A DNA stretch of 64,000 nucleotides from Chlorocebus sabaeus (GCF_047675955.1 NC_132919.1:66134816-66198815), one strand, 5' to 3'. Positions 1-13,377 are shown, counted from the first letter of the stretch. The notes: a model not told the origin generated them from the letters alone. Translations and numbers: made by a program.

Positions 1-215
1 CAAGACCAGCCTGGGCAACATAGCAAAACCCCATCTCCGTTAAAAATACAAAAATTAACCAGACATGGTGGCATGCACCTGTGGTCCCGACTACTTGGGA
101 GGCTGAGGTGGGAGGATTACCTTGAGCCCAGGGGTCGGGGGGAATGATAGGCTGCAGCAAGCCAAGATCATGCCACTGCACTCCAGCGTGGGTGAAAGAG
201 CGAGACTCTGTCTAA
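1..215 (+). mobile_element. Alu, cut by window start
   Basis: Begins at CAAGACCAGCCTGGGCAACA; the tail runs into a TATATA/CACA repeat. Confidence 0.85.
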
Positions 216-301
216 AAATATATATACACATATATATATATAAAAGTAGAATAACAATAAAGAAAGCAACCCAATTAAACATCTTAAAGATTCTGGTATC
301 T

Positions 302-620
302 TGGCCAGGCAGGGCAGCTCATGCCTGTAATCTCAGCACTTTTGGAGGCCGAGGCAGGCGGCTCGCTTAAGCCCAGGAGTTCGAAATCAGTCTGGGCAAC
401 ATATCAAAACCCCATCTCTATTAAAAAAAAAACAAAAAAAACAAAAACTAGCCAGGTGTGGATGTGCGCACTTGCAATCCCGGCTACTTGGGAGGCTGAG
501 AGGTGGGAGGATGGCTTGAGCCCAGAAGGTGGAGGCTGCAGTGAGTGGTGACTGTGCCACTGTTCTCCAGCCTGGGCAACAGAGCAAGACTCTATCTCAG
601 AAAAAGAAAAAAAAAAAAAG
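302..620 (+). mobile_element. Alu (older)
   Basis: Dimeric Alu with A-rich middle and tail; many changes from consensus. Confidence 0.9.
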
Positions 621-1196
621 ATTTCAGTATTTTTCCATAAACAATAATATACAGAAGGCAAATAAAAAGATGCACATAAAAAGAGACTCAGAACCATCAG
701 TCATTAGGGACAAGCAAATTAAAAGCAGAAGGAGCTACCACCATATACTTATTAAGGTGGCTAAAAATAAAACAACAAAAACTGACGATGTCAAGTGCCA
801 GGGAGGACACAGGGCAACTAGAACTCTTCACACATTTGCAGGTAAGAATGCAAAATGGTACAGCTACTTTGGAAGACAGTTTTGGCAGTTTCTTATAAAC
901 ATACGACCCAGAAATCATACTCCTAGGTATTTACTCAAAAGAAACGAGTATTGTGTTCATACAAAAAACATTATGGAAATGTTTAGGGCAGCTTTATTCA
1001 TAGCTCCCAAAAACTAGAAATAACTGAAATATTCAACTATGGAGCAGATAAATGCACTGTGATACACTCATGTAAGGGACTGCTACTCAGCAATAAAGAA
1101 ACTACTGACACAACAACACAGATGAATCACAAATACATTATGCACTGTACATGCATAAACTATTTTATTAAAAAATTAAGATACCTTTTTAATAGT
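621..1196 (+). mobile_element. L1 3' end fragment (old, L1M-like)
   Basis: Phrases such as GGCAGTTTCTTATAAACATA, CTCCTAGGTATTTACTCAAA and GCAGCTTTATTCATAG are hallmarks of ancient L1 3' regions. Alus flank it on both sides. Confidence 0.75.
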
Positions 1197-1202
1197 CAAA
1201 CA

Positions 1203-1516
1203 GGCCGGGCGTGGTGGCTCACGCCTGTAATCCCAGCACTTTGGGAGGCCGAGGCCGGCGGATTACCTGAGGTCAGGAGTTCAAGATCAGCCTGGCCAAC
1301 ATGGTGAAACCCTGTCTCTACCAAAAACATTAAAAGTGAGCCAGGCGCAGTGGCAGGCGCCTGTAATCCCAGCCACTCAGGAGACTGAGACAGAAGAATC
1401 ACTTGAACCCGGGAGGCAGAGGTTGTGGTGAGCTGAGATCGCGCCATTGCGCTCCACCATGGGCAACAAGAGCGAAACTCCATCTCAAAAATAAATAAAT
1501 GAATAAATAAATAAAA
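1203..1516 (+). mobile_element. Alu (AluS-like)
   Basis: Full dimer with an AATA-repeat tail. Confidence 0.92.
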
Positions 1517-1549
1517 GTCCAACAGTACATGAAAAAATAATGTGATCAA

Positions 1550-2140
1550 GAGAGGTTCGCTGCAAGAATGTAAGGGTGAATCAATATAAGATCTACTAAT
1601 ATGATTCTATGAATATCCACTACTGTAATTAATATGTAGCAAGCAGGAGAAAAACTATATGATCATCTTAAAAGATGCTAAGGTGGCATTTGACAAAATA
1701 TAATAGCCATATCTGATTAAAAAAAAAAAAAACTTACAAAAGCAATTGAAACAGGCGAATACACTCAAATATTAAAGGCCTCAAACCAACAGCTAACCAT
1801 TACATATCTGCATCAGCTCCGCTGAACCGGGATGGCACTAGATGCCTATCATTATAACTAACACGTGATACTGTGGTGGAGGTGGTGGTAGGGAAAGCAA
1901 TGTTTTTCCCTCTTTTTTTTTTTTTATTACCCAGGTTCCCATCAACGGTAGAGGCAATGTAATTTGAAGAGAAGAAGGAGATATAATAAGAATATCAGAT
2001 GTGTATATGATTCATGTTTGCAGATGATACAACTTTATTCCTAGATAAAGTTATTCCAATCAAAGCAAAAGCTACAAGAAACAAATAGAAAAAAAATAGG
2101 TGGCTGAATTCAAAATTAAGTTTAAATTAATGAGTTTTCA
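1550..2140 (+). mobile_element. L1 ORF2 fragment
   Basis: GCAGGAGAAAAACTATATGA and TTTGACAAAATA match the reverse-transcriptase region of L1 ORF2. A FADD-coding segment lies near 2018-2030. The copy is heavily decayed. Confidence 0.65.
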
Positions 2141-2276
2141 ACTAGAAGCCCCCTAGGAGAACAGGTATTTTTATAGACAAATTAAAGATAAAATGAGATT
2201 TCATGGCACAGGTGAAAATATTTAGCAAATAAATCATACTTCGCCCAATTTTGTAAAAAGTATGTACATACACATG

Positions 2277-2580
2277 TGCCGGGTGCAGTGGCTCACGCCT
2301 GTAATCCCAACACTTTGGGAGGCTGAGGCTGGCGGACTGCCTGAGCTCAGGAGTTTGACATCGCCTGAGCAACATGGTGAAACCCCATCTCTTCTAAAAA
2401 ATACAAAAAATTAGCTGGGCGTGGCAGCGAGCACCTGTAGTCCCAGCTACTCGGGAGGCTGAGGCAGGAGAATCGCTTGAACCTGCGAGGTGGAGGTTGC
2501 AGTGAGCCGAGATCACGCCACTGGGTGGCCTGGGTAACAGAGTGAGACTCCTGCTCAAAAGAAAGAAAGAAAAAAAAAAG
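2277..2580 (+). mobile_element. Alu (AluS-like)
   Basis: Near-complete dimer with GAAA-rich tail. Confidence 0.92.
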
Positions 2581-2844
2581 GATGCATGTACACATGTTCA
2601 CCTAAAGATGGTTACCTAATGAGAGGAACCAAAATATTAATGTTCTGGGTTTTCTGAATTTTCTACATTACTTTCCTGATAAAGAGAAAAAGCAAAAATA
2701 AAATTTAAAGATTTTACTAGATTTCCAGAAGCATTATTTATGAAAGTCAAAGCTTTTTTCCTAAACTAATTATCAAAATCACAGACTAATGAATAAATGA
2801 ATGTCAAGAGCTCAAAAATGGGGTGAAAAATCTAAGGCCAGCCA

Positions 2845-3025
2845 CAGCCTGTTTTTGTAAATAAAGTTTTATTAGAACACAGCCACACTCATTTGTCTAC
2901 TTATTGTCTATGGCTGCTTTCATCCTACAAGGGCAGAGCTGAGCAGCTGTGACAGAGCCAGGTGGCCTGCAAAACCTAAAACATTTACTAATTGGTACCC
3001 TAAGAACAAGTCTGCCAATCCCCTG
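2845..3025. mobile_element. DNA-transposon fossil (probably hAT-type)
   Basis: TTTTTGTAAATAAAGTTTTA and TCTATGGCTGCTTTC followed by a GCCAATCCCCTG end match a common mammalian non-autonomous DNA-element consensus that I remember. I am not sure of its exact family name. Confidence 0.5.
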
Positions 3026-3359
3026 ACCATTAGATAATCTAGTCCATCCTACACTGTACAGGTGAGTAAACTGAGGTCCACAGAAGAATGGCTTCTCTAT
3101 GGTCCAAACTCAAGTTAAGTAAGAAGCAATGAAGACTCCATTTCCATGGTACTTTCTACCACTTGGCCAGGAAATTCTCAGAACAGACATCCTGCTGTTT
3201 GGGAGGTAAACCTCAGAGTCTCCTATCACATCGCATGTGAGTGTATTTGCCAATAAATTCATGAGAAGAGGACTTTGGGCCTAGTAACTATCCAACACCT
3301 GCTAAAGGTCTGAGTAAACCTTAGTAGATTCTAGAAAAAGTAACTTTAAAAACCACATA

Positions 3360-3670
3360 GGCCAGGCGCAGTGGCTCACGCCTGTAATCCCAGCACTTTG
3401 GGAGGCCCAGGCGGGCGGACTGCCTGAGGTTAGGAGTTTGAGACCAGTCTGGCCAACATGATGAAACCCTGTCTCTACCAAAAATACAAAAAAATAAGCC
3501 GGGCATGGTGGCATGCGCCTGTAATCTAAGCTACTCGGGAGGCTGAGGCAGGAGAACTGCTTGAACCAGGGAGGTGGAGGTTGCAGGAGCCCAGATCACA
3601 CCACTGTATTCCAGCCTGGGTGACAGAGTGAGATTCCATCTCAAAAAAACAAAAACAAAAACAAAAAAAC
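3360..3670 (+). mobile_element. Alu (AluS-like)
   Basis: Full dimer; tail with CAAAAA units. Confidence 0.92.
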
Positions 3671-4290
3671 ACGTAAGCACAGACTAGGGAAGGTTTAAAA
3701 ACAAACAGATGCTGAGAGTATAATCTGGTTCAGTCTTCTAAATGGCACAGACTGTAACCCAACAATCCAGTCCCACTCCTAGGAACCTACCCTACAGAAA
3801 CACCAGCTTAAGTGACTAAAGATACTTCTCTAGCACATTTAGGACAGCGCTGTCTGTAAAAGCAAAAAGGGCCTGAATTCTAGGCAAATAAATATTATCA
3901 GCAAATGCAGTTATGTGTTAATAAAGAAGGGGGCACTTCATGTCTTTACCTTACAGAGGGTCCTAACCTTCTGAGCATGTAAATTTGTGACCCTTGCCAT
4001 AAACAATCTCCACTGTTAGGTTTCTTCTGAGACAGAGAAGATTCACAACTCATGCCATTAAGGCAGTTAAGGACAACCAGCATACCTGGAAGAAGGTAAT
4101 CTTCCCAGTTTACAGAGGATCAGAGATCCAATGCATTTCACCTGGATAATTCAGACTCAAAAGTTCAAATATGTATCTGAAATTACAGTAAAGTCACTTT
4201 AAAACTTTTTATTCTTTGCACAGCACTTTGAAAGCACAGTACAGTCAAAAGGTGGAGACATGAGTAATTTACTGAATGAGACTTTCAGAA
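3671..4290. other. Unique stretch
   Basis: Non-coding, AT-rich. The part from 3755 to 3900 vaguely resembles an L1 3' region. Confidence 0.35.
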
Positions 4291-4299
4291 GTGTGTGAA

Positions 4300-4500
4300 A
4301 TAATTTTGATGTCTACAGAAACAGGGAAAAGTGCACTTTCTTTCTATCTACTTGTTCTCTTGATTACTGTAAGAAGAGTGTTGAAGTCTACAATATTGTT
4401 AAGGATGTGTCTGGTTCTCCTTGGAGTTCTACGAGTCCTCATGTATTTTGAGGCTTTGTTATTAAGTTCATAAACCTTTAGGAAGGATTGTTTTAGGATG
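4300..4500 (-). mobile_element. L1 ORF2 fragment, antisense
   Basis: CATGTATTTTGAGGCTTTGT then TTTAGGAAGGATTGTTTTAG is the reverse complement of an L1 ORF2 segment. The sense form of the adjoining segment appears at 6130-6545. The open frame here is therefore not a gene. Confidence 0.55.
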
Positions 4501-5505
4501 GGCTAAGGTGTTATTCACTGTTTTAAGTGTTGGACCACTTCTTGGTCCAAGGACAAGAGAAATTCCACACAGATTAATATATGCATTTCTGAAATACTTT
4601 TTAACTTCCATAAATAAAATATACACACAGACCTCAAAAGAGGCACTATGAACATTCTGAAATCGAGCAAGAAGCCGTATTTCTAGTAAAGCATATAAAC
4701 TGCACCTACTGAATGTTGCCATTTGGTATGAATCACATGGCCATGCCGTTTCCCAAGTGTGTGAATTACAGAACATATCCATGAGTAGAGAGGAGTCCAA
4801 GCATAACTTTCTTAGCAAATCTCAGGGGGTTCCATAGATAAATAATTTGACCAGTGACTCCTGAGAAAGAGATTTTATATAGGAGAATCCAGACACACTA
4901 GGACATACTAACATCTCACAATTCAGTTTGCATATCAACATTTACATTTTTATAACACTGAAATTCTCTGAGTTATCAAATTTAATTTCTCAACCAAAAG
5001 TCTCTGAATCCTAATCCTTCCTTCCCTTCTGGCCTATATATATGACTCTTAGCTTAATTTTACCAGGACTGTGGCAGATTTTCTAATCATGTGTTAACTG
5101 ACTGCCTCTTCACCCTACCACAAAGAACAACAAATAATGGAAAGTCATCTCACACATGACCCCAAATCTTATTGCAGAAATGCGATACCATCACATACAC
5201 AAATAACGCGGGGCCCAGAGTCTCCACAAAGGAGGACCTCACTCAGCCAGATCGCTGGGGCTACCCAAGCTGTGCAGGATTTAGGGCAAATACAAGGCTA
5301 GGAAAAAAAGAGATGTTAGGTAAATTCTCACTGGTCTAACAGAGGCAGACTGCCTACAATGAGTCCAGGGGAACTTTCTGCAATGATAGGAAATGCCCCA
5401 AATGCTCTACATTTGTGTGGTGCAATACACGTGAATACAGAGCACTTGAAATGAACATATAATAGCTGGTGCCACTGGAGAAACTGAAGTTTTCATTTTA
5501 CTTAA
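4501..5505. other. Unique stretch
   Basis: AT-rich and non-coding; I see no gene. The 116-codon frame at 4468-4818 (minus) has no recognisable domain. Confidence 0.4.
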
Positions 5506-5805
5506 TTTTTTTTTTTTAAGAGATGGGTTCTCATTCTGTCACCCAGGTTAGTGTGTGGTGGCATAGTCCATAGATGACTACAGCCTCAAACTCCTGGCCT
5601 CAAGCAATCCTCCCACCTCAGCCTCCCAAATAGGTAGGACTACAGGCACGCCATCCTATGCCCAACTATTTTAATTCTTTTGTGAAGACAGGGTTTTTAC
5701 AAAACCCTGTTGCTCAGGCTGGTCTTGAACTGCTGCCTCAAGTGACTTCCCACCTCAGCCTCCCAAAGTATTGAGACTTACAGGTGTGAGCCACCACGCC
5801 TGGCC
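5506..5805 (-). mobile_element. Alu (AluJ-like)
   Basis: Reverse orientation, strongly diverged. Confidence 0.88.
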
Positions 5806-6129
5806 TACTTAGTTTCAATTAATTTAACTCTCCACATTTGTCTAGTAGCTACCATACTGGACAGTACAGAGGGTGAAAACAATCCACAGGCTTTGACTCA
5901 ACATTCAGTTCCACAATTACCTGTGCTGCCTACTGCATTCAAGAGATTTAACCAGGCACTACAGAGACTGACTGGGACATTCCCTGCCCAAAGTAGGGTG
6001 TAATGAAGGAAGGGCCAGATCATTAACAGGCCATTTCAGTTCCACGTCTTAACAGACAAAGATATAGATAAAGGGGTTAAGTAATCAAGAGGATAAAACA
6101 ATCCTTCCTAAAGGTGTATGGACTTTAGG

Positions 6130-6545
6130 AAGAAGCCTCAAAATACATGAATACAGAGCCTCAAAATACATGAAGATTGCGAGAACTTCAAGGAGAAACA
6201 GACAAATCCTTCACAATAGCTGTCGACTTCAACACTTCTCTCAGTGATCAACAGAACAAGTAGAAAGACAGATCTTAATAACACTATCAACAAACTTGAC
6301 CTAATTGATATTCATGCAATACTCCACCTAACAAAAGCAGAATACAAAATTCTTTTCAAGTACATATGGAACATTCACTTAGAGTGACAAAATTTTGGGG
6401 TGCAAAACAAACTTCTAAAAATGTTTTACAAAATTAAAGTCATACAAAGTATGCTCTCTGAACAAAATGAAATGAAATTAGAAATCAGTAACAGGAAGAT
6501 ACCTAAAAAATCCCCAAATATTTGGAAACTAAAATAATTAATGCA
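6130..6545 (+). mobile_element. L1 ORF2 endonuclease-region fragment
   Basis: CTCAAAATACATGAAG, GTCGACTTCAACACTTCTCT, CTTGACCTAATTGA and TCATACAAAGTATGCTCTCT follow the L1 ORF2 order in the sense direction, with many decay changes. Confidence 0.75.
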
Positions 6546-7009
6546 CATGGTCCTGGAGGTTAAGGGGGTGGGAACCAAAGGAACTCAGCCCCACCTAGGG
6601 GTACAGGGAATGGTGATCAGAGATGGCACGCTGGAGAAAGTGATGGATGGGTGACTAGGAGTTAGGTGTGTGGGAACTACAAAGAAATCAATATTACTAC
6701 ATCAAGTTGAGATGAAAAGAAGAAATAAGGAGTGAATAAGGAAAAAAGAAATAAGGGAGATGTAAAAAGTAAAGTAGAGGTTCCTCTTCAAAGATTTTCC
6801 TCCCTGTCTAATTAGGAATAAATAGTAACTTCTCTTACAAGCAAAATTTATTCGAAGACCTGTGCTAACATTCTTAAATATCTGCTAGCCGTAATAAAAA
6901 AATCAATGTGCTTTATGTTCTTAGCTCCCACAATGTAGCCTAAGTATTTGCCCTGGCATGCTTATAGTGGTCCAAGCAAGCATTAGGTCATAGCCTGTTC
7001 CATTTTATT
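6546..7009. other. Unique stretch
   Basis: Non-coding; purine-rich around 6710-6775. No repeat recognised. Confidence 0.4.
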
Positions 7010-7325
7010 TTATTTATCTTATCTTATTTTATTTATTTTTTTGAGATGGAATTTCGCTCTTGTTGCTCAGGCTGGAGTGCAATGGCATGATCTTGGCTCA
7101 CCACAACCTCCGCCGCCCAGGTTCAAGTGATTCTCCTGCCTCAGTCCCCTGAGGAGCTGGGATTACAGGCACGTACCACTATGCCCAGCTAATTTTGTAT
7201 TTTTAGTAGAGATGAGGTTTCTCCATGCTAGTCAGGCTGGTCTCAAACTCCCAACCTCAGGTGATCTGCTCAACTCGGCCTCCCAAAGTGGGGGGATTAC
7301 AAGCATGAGCTACCACACCTCGCCT
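7010..7325 (-). mobile_element. Alu
   Basis: Reverse dimer with a TTTTA-repeat tail. Confidence 0.9.
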
Positions 7326-7776
7326 CCTCTTCCTTATTTAAAAGTGTTTTTACCTTTCTCAACATTCCATAAGTTACTTCTTCCTTTGTTCCCCTCTACC
7401 TTTGCCTCTTTTAAAAGTTCTAAGTTACTAGCCAATAGGGACAAATACAGAATGTGAGGTCCCGTTCCAGTCAAAGGAAACCAGACAGAGCAGTAGGGTA
7501 GACGCTTCAGTTTATAAATGACCCTGTCTTCTTTGTTCGGTGTACTCTCATGGCAAAACTGCTGGCGAGTGTACCCTTTCTGCAGGAAGTAATAATGGCC
7601 TTACTAAATAAATTACATTTATGTTCAAGTGCTATTTCTTTACAGCACTGGGGAGCAAGCATTTCTAACAGGAGATTTAGAAGTCAGTTCATCCATGACT
7701 CCTTTTCTCCACTCACCACATCCCAGCCTAACCAATCTATCATTAAGGATTCATTCTAACTCCTGAATTATTTTCT
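7326..7776. other. Unique stretch
   Basis: Non-coding. The short open frame 7550-7759 has no recognisable feature. Confidence 0.4.
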
Positions 7777-8073
7777 GCCAGGCGCGGTAGCTCACACCTG
7801 TAATCCCAGCACTTTGGGAGGCCAAAGTGGGTGGATCACTTGAGGTCAGAAGTTCAAGACCAGCCTGGCCAACACGGTGAAATCCCCTTCTACTAAAATT
7901 ACAAAAATTAGCCAGGCGTGGTGGCACACACCTGTAGTCCCAGCTACTCAGGAGGCTGAGGCAGGAGAATCGCTTGAACCCAGGAGGCAGAGGTTGCAGT
8001 GAGCCATGGTCATGCCACTGTACTCCAGTCTGGGTGACAGAGTGAGACTTTGTGTCAAAAAAAAAAAAAAAAG
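7777..8073 (+). mobile_element. Alu (AluS-like)
   Basis: Full dimer with pure A tail. Confidence 0.92.
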
Positions 8074-8084
8074 AAATTAAAATT

Positions 8085-8775
8085 TAATTTGCAATAATTC
8101 AGCAAATAATCGTAGTTATCTACCTAAGAGAAATGAAAACATACGTATAGATAAATGTACACGAATGTGCTCAGCAGCATTATTCATAATAGCCAAAAAG
8201 TGGAAACAGTTAAAGTGTCCATGAACTTACGAAATGGATAAGCAAACCATGGTCTCTGGGCACAGAGGTGTGTGCCTGTAACCCTAGCTACTCTGGAGGC
8301 TGGAAGGCTGAGGCAGGAAGCCTGGGCCCAGGAGTTTCAGGTTAGCCTGGGCAACATTGCAAGACCCTGCCTCCATTTAAAAAAAAAAGAGTGGTATAGC
8401 CATACAATGAAGTGTTATTCAAATATAGTACTGATACATGCTAAGATATGCATAAACCTTGAATACATTAGGCTAAATGACAGAAGCCATACATTGTATT
8501 ATTCCACTTAATAAGTAATGTCCGTAAGAGACAAATCAACAGAGAATGAAAGTAGATTAGTGGTTGCCAGGGGGTGAGCAGGAGGGAGGTGAAGAACAGG
8601 GAGTGACTGCTATAGGTATGGACTTCTTTTGCAGGGGCATAAAAACATGCTGGATTAGGTAGTGTTAATGGTTGCACAACTCTGTCAATATACTAAAAAA
8701 AACCTAAATTATATACTTTACAAGGGTTACATTTTACAGTATGTAAATTATATCTCCATAAAGCTGTTACCTTTT
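8085..8775 (+). mobile_element. L1 3' untranslated region, split by an Alu monomer
   Basis: GCAGCATTATTCATAATAGC, TGGAAACAG, GTACTGATACATGCTAAGAT, GTAGATTAGTGGTTGCCAGG and GTATGTAAATTATATCTC follow the order of an L1M 3' region. The monomer at 8253-8388 interrupts it. Confidence 0.8.
8253..8388 (+). mobile_element. Alu monomer (FLAM/FRAM-like)
   Basis: Single Alu unit with an A tail, inserted in the L1 3' region. Confidence 0.7.
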
Positions 8776-9111
8776 AAAAACTGAATTTTCATAAATATTG
8801 CTTGAAAATCATTCTGCAATTTAAAAGATGTTCAGTAAATGTTAACTATTATTCTCACTGTTTTTAAAATGTGACAATCACAAAATAATATTTGAAAATA
8901 ACTATCTAGAAAAACATAAAAATTTTAGATATATGCCAGCAGACAAAACAATTAAAACATTATATTTAATTACATGCATTTTAATTCTTTCCATATGGTC
9001 ACTTTCGATCTTTTAAAGTGCATTTCAATGTATAAATTTTTTTTTTTAAGTTAAGAAACATGCTGCCTCCTGATGCTTACGTTAAAGAACCAAAAGCAGA
9101 AAAAAATTAGA

Positions 9112-9408
9112 GGCCGGGCGCGGTGGCTCCTGCCTATAATCCCAGCACTTCGGGAAGCCGAGGCAGGTGGATCACGAGGTCAGGAGTTCAAGACCAGCCT
9201 GGCCAATACGGTAAAACCCTGTCTCTATTAAAAAGTACAAAAATTAGCTGGGTTTAGTGGTAGACACTTGTAGTTCCAGCCACTCAGAGGGCTGAGGCAG
9301 GGGAATCGCTTGAACCTGGGAGGCGGAGGTTGCAGTGAGCCGAGATTGTGTCACTGCACTCCAGCCTGGGTGACAGAGTGAGACTCCGTCTCAAAAGAAA
9401 AAAAAAAA
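9112..9408 (+). mobile_element. Alu (left arm)
   Basis: Full dimer; AAAAAAATTAG repeated at both ends looks like its target duplication. Mirror at 63689-63985. Confidence 0.92.
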
Positions 9409-11794
9409 TTAGAATAATTAGTGTCAGTGTTAAGCTAGTGCTGAGATCATAGCCACTGTCAACAGGCACTCAAAGAGAAGGAAGAACAAGGTGCGCAACA
9501 GGACTCAGGGAAGATCTCCCAGGAAGCGGGATTCGAGCCTGGCTAAGGAGCAGGAAGGGAAAAGGGCATCAGCTAGGATTTGCTCCTGCCTTACCCAGAT
9601 TACCACCTGCCCACCATGACTACCACTCTCTCACCCCCATGTCTCCACCATTACGGGTCTTTAGTCAAAGGGAAGACACGGGGTCTTGAGGACTGAGGAA
9701 AGGAGGACCTAACAGAAGAGACCAGAGCTCCTGGTCTTAACATGCCCAGTCCTTTTATATGCATGTTTCAATACAAACTTCCAAACACGCCCATGCGTGA
9801 GCAGAATAGAAAAGCGTGAACCGTATGCAAGACTATTTATTACTGCATAACTAGGACACGCCTCTCTACTACTCACAAATCATGTTGCCTAACTTTTTCA
9901 AAACGCTTTTGGCTCTCATTTTAATTCCCATGTTTAACCTCTTGAGGTACTGATACCTGAAAACAGATGTCATTAATTTCCCTTATAATCTTGACCTCCC
10001 TATTGTTCCTGAAAGTACTATCATTCTTAGGGAGGCATAGGTGATGCATTCCTCTCTCTACACTCTATGTGTCAAGGCCTGAAGAACTCTAAAGTACCTC
10101 CTGGACTGATCTTCCATTCAGGACTACAAAACCCACCAGCTATCTCGTCCTTGTCAATCCATCCTGCAGAACAGAAGCTATGCTAAACTTCGTGGCATCC
10201 CTCTGAAACCACACCTCACTCTTTCAAGATCTTCCGATCATCCCATACCCAAAATTAAAGATTTGAAATAGATTTGAAAGACAGAGAGAGTTTCAGGCCA
10301 CTTCCCTAGTAATTCTCTCAGTTTGGGAGAAAGGCCACACCAGTGGTTCAACAGCATCTCTGTGATTTGATGTGGTTCCGTTTCATGTTTGTGCATGGTG
10401 CTGCTGGGAATACAGCATATCTCCTCGGGGGGTTCAGGAGGGAAAAGGTCTGAGGATCACAATCTAGCCCAATCCTTATTCTACAGATGAGAGGGAAAGC
10501 ACAGTTGCTATAGCCTGATCCTCTAGGTACTGCCCAACACAGCATACAAGGGAGCTTTGGTTTATTTCCTATTCACACTCTCAGGCTCTTGTTAAACCGA
10601 GTTACTTGAGACTGCCCACACTTTACAACAAGTGCCTGCTACTCCTCCTGCTCCCTCCCCCTCCCTCCTTCAATCTGCCTGTCCTTACCCTCCACATGCC
10701 CATCCAGGAAGCCTATGCCCACACCAATCCCCTTAAACAGGGTACATAATCTCTCCCTCCTTTAAATGCCCACTGCACTTTGTACCACACCTGTAGCAAT
10801 CAGAAATTATACTGAAAAGATATTAAGTTGACACTGGTGGGAATAATATTGTCAAACCAGTGATAAATTCTGTTTGAGGTAAATCTATGGTTCCCTCATG
10901 GCATCTCTGCCACTGATCTCCACTGTCACAATCCTTAGAGGACATAAATCACTAACTCTCTCAGGATAACACCAGGACTTTTGTTTTATGAAGTCATCAG
11001 AGGTTCCAAGTTTTAAAATTCCAGGTAAGTATTCTCAGAAGTCTCACACAAGACTTGAGACTGAAACACAACATTCTGTTTTAAATACAATTTCTTAAAA
11101 TTAGCAAATGCTTAATTTCAAAGTGCTGTCAGAACTTCACCAAATGCCTATTGAAAACACTTCCTACACAATCCTTCTCATTATATTGGCAATGTCATAA
11201 AACCTATAGGCTGAAATAATTCTAAATTTAAAAAGTCAAAACAAATTAATCAAAGCATTATTCAGCCACATGCCTTCAGCTTAAGCAACCCTAGGTGATT
11301 TCAATTTTACACTAAACAGTTGTCATCCTTACATTCTTCCCATAAAAGGAAAACAATCTTCAATAAATAAACTTTGTATGACTTTAGTAATATCAACTAA
11401 AGTCACTGCATTAAGTTATATTAGCCACAAAATACTGAGTTATTTCTTATACTAGGAGTGGGTGATTTCTTAGGAATGTCAAATGTCAGTAACTAAGCCA
11501 ACGCTGTAAACTATAAAAATTAATCAAATTACTCTAAATTACCAATAAAGTAAATTCCTCTTTCAGCCTTTGCAGTACAACAGGATTCAAATTCATCATA
11601 CTTCTTTATGTGTTATTCATATATCTTAAACCATTCTTCCATCTACACATTTACCTGACAGCCCTCCACCCAGGAAGTACAGACTATAAAACCATTGAAA
11701 CTAGTACTGAGCCTAAACAACTCACTGTCACGCGTTGTTACTCATTCGAGGCAAGTGGGCATGTTCTAAAAGTTTAGAACTCAAAACATCACTC

Positions 11795-11945
11795 ACATCT
11801 GGTGGGGTAGGGGGCAAGAGAAGGGAACTTAGAGGGCAGGTCAATAGGTGTATCAGTCCACCATGGCACACGTATACCTATGCAACAAACCTGAACGCTC
11901 TGCACATGTACCCCATTTTGTTTTTAGAAGAAATAAGGAAAAAAA
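11795..11945 (+). mobile_element. 5'-truncated L1 3' end (left arm)
   Basis: GTCAATAGGTG, CCACCATGGCACACGTATAC and GAACGCTCTGCACATGTACC are the terminal sequence of primate L1. This is a younger insertion than the L1M pieces near the window start. Confidence 0.8.
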
Positions 11946-12101
11946 AGTCACATCCATTTTACCATAATCTTAAGAAACAATGTGCTGCAAAAGGTAAAAC
12001 ATCCAAATTAACATCACAGAAAATAAAGGAAAATGCCTGGCAAGCAATATGAAACAGCAACTCAAAAACAAAGTAACTCTTGCAATGAAAAACATTCACT
12101 G

Positions 12102-12405
12102 GGCTGGGCGAGGTGGCTCACGCCTGTAATCCTAGCACGAGGAGGGCGGATTGCCTGAGTTCAGGAGTTCGAGAACAGCCTGGGCAACACGGTGAAACCC
12201 CATCCCTACTAAAACACAAAAAATTAGCTGGGCGTGGCCACGGTGTGCGCCTGTAGTCCCAGCAACTCGGGAGGCTGAGGCAGGAGAATTGCTTGAACTT
12301 GGGAGGCGAAGATTGCAGACAGCCAAGATCGTGCGTGCCACTGTACTCCAACCTGGACAACAGAGCGAGACTCCGTCTCAAATAAATAAATAAATAAATA
12401 ATAAA
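12102..12405 (+). mobile_element. Alu with clear target duplication (left arm)
   Basis: AAAAACATTCACTG flanks both ends. Mirror at 60692-60995. Confidence 0.93.
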
Positions 12406-12756
12406 AATAAAAACATTCACTGATCAAATTGTCCATTAAAACCCAATTAGAAAAGAACAACAACAAAAAAAAACAAAAACCAATTAGAACAATTTTTAGT
12501 TTCCTAAATCCAAAATATTTAGGGGTTATGACACCCGCTGTAGAATTATCAAAACTTCATCTATTACAAGTTCTCATCTACTAACAATAATTTATCCAAC
12601 CAACCTTTGATGAGCAGCGGCTATGCGCGAAACACTGTTACAGGAGCTGCAGGGGAATAGGCTCAATGCTGTCTCTACAGAGTTAATCATTTCATATACG
12701 GATAGGACAAGTAGACACACAGTAGGCTACAAGTGTCATTGAAAAAAACAAAATAG

Positions 12757-13036
12757 GGCCGGGCGCGGTGGCTCAAGCCTGTAATCCCAGCACTTTGGGA
12801 GGCCGAGACGGGCGGATCACGAGGTCAGGAGATCGAGACCATCCTGGCTAACACGGTGAAACCCCGTCTCTACTACAAAATACAAAAAACTAGCCGGGTG
12901 AGGTGGCGGGCGCCTGTAGTCCCAGCTGCTCGGGAGGCTGAGGCAGGAGAATGGCATAAACCCGGGAGGCGGAGCTTGCAGTGAGCTGAGATCTGGCCAC
13001 TGCACTCCAGCCTGGGCGACAGAGCGAGACTCGTCT

Positions 13037-13075
<39 letters not shown>
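12757..13075 (+). mobile_element. AluY, Old World monkey type (left arm)
   Basis: Carries GGCTCAAGCC, CCGAGACGGG and GAGGTGGCGGG, with an A tail of about 38. Mirror at 60022-60340. Confidence 0.92.
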
Positions 13076-13078
<3 letters not shown>

Positions 13079-13079
13079 A

Positions 13080-13377
13080 GGCCGGGCATGGTGGCTGACG
13101 CCTGCAATCCCAGCACTTTGCGAGGCTGAGGCGGACGGATCACCTGATGCCAGGAGTTCGAGACCTCGCAGCGTGACTAACATGCAGAAACCCCGTCTCT
13201 ACTAAAAATACAAAATTAGGTGTGATGGTGCATGCCTGTAATCCCAGCTACTTGGGAGGCTGAGGCAGGAGAACTGCTTGAATTTGGGAGGCGGAGGCTG
13301 CAGTGAGCCGAGATTGTACCATTGCACTCCAGCCAGGGCACTAAGAGCAAAACTCCTTCTCCAAAAAAGAAAAACAA
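13080..13377 (+). mobile_element. Alu (left arm)
   Basis: Lies four bases after the preceding AluY tail. Mirror at 59720-60017. Confidence 0.9.

Noticed and set aside
4276..4473. Small hydrophobic protein of 65 residues.
   Set aside because: The DNA is an antisense L1 ORF2 fragment.
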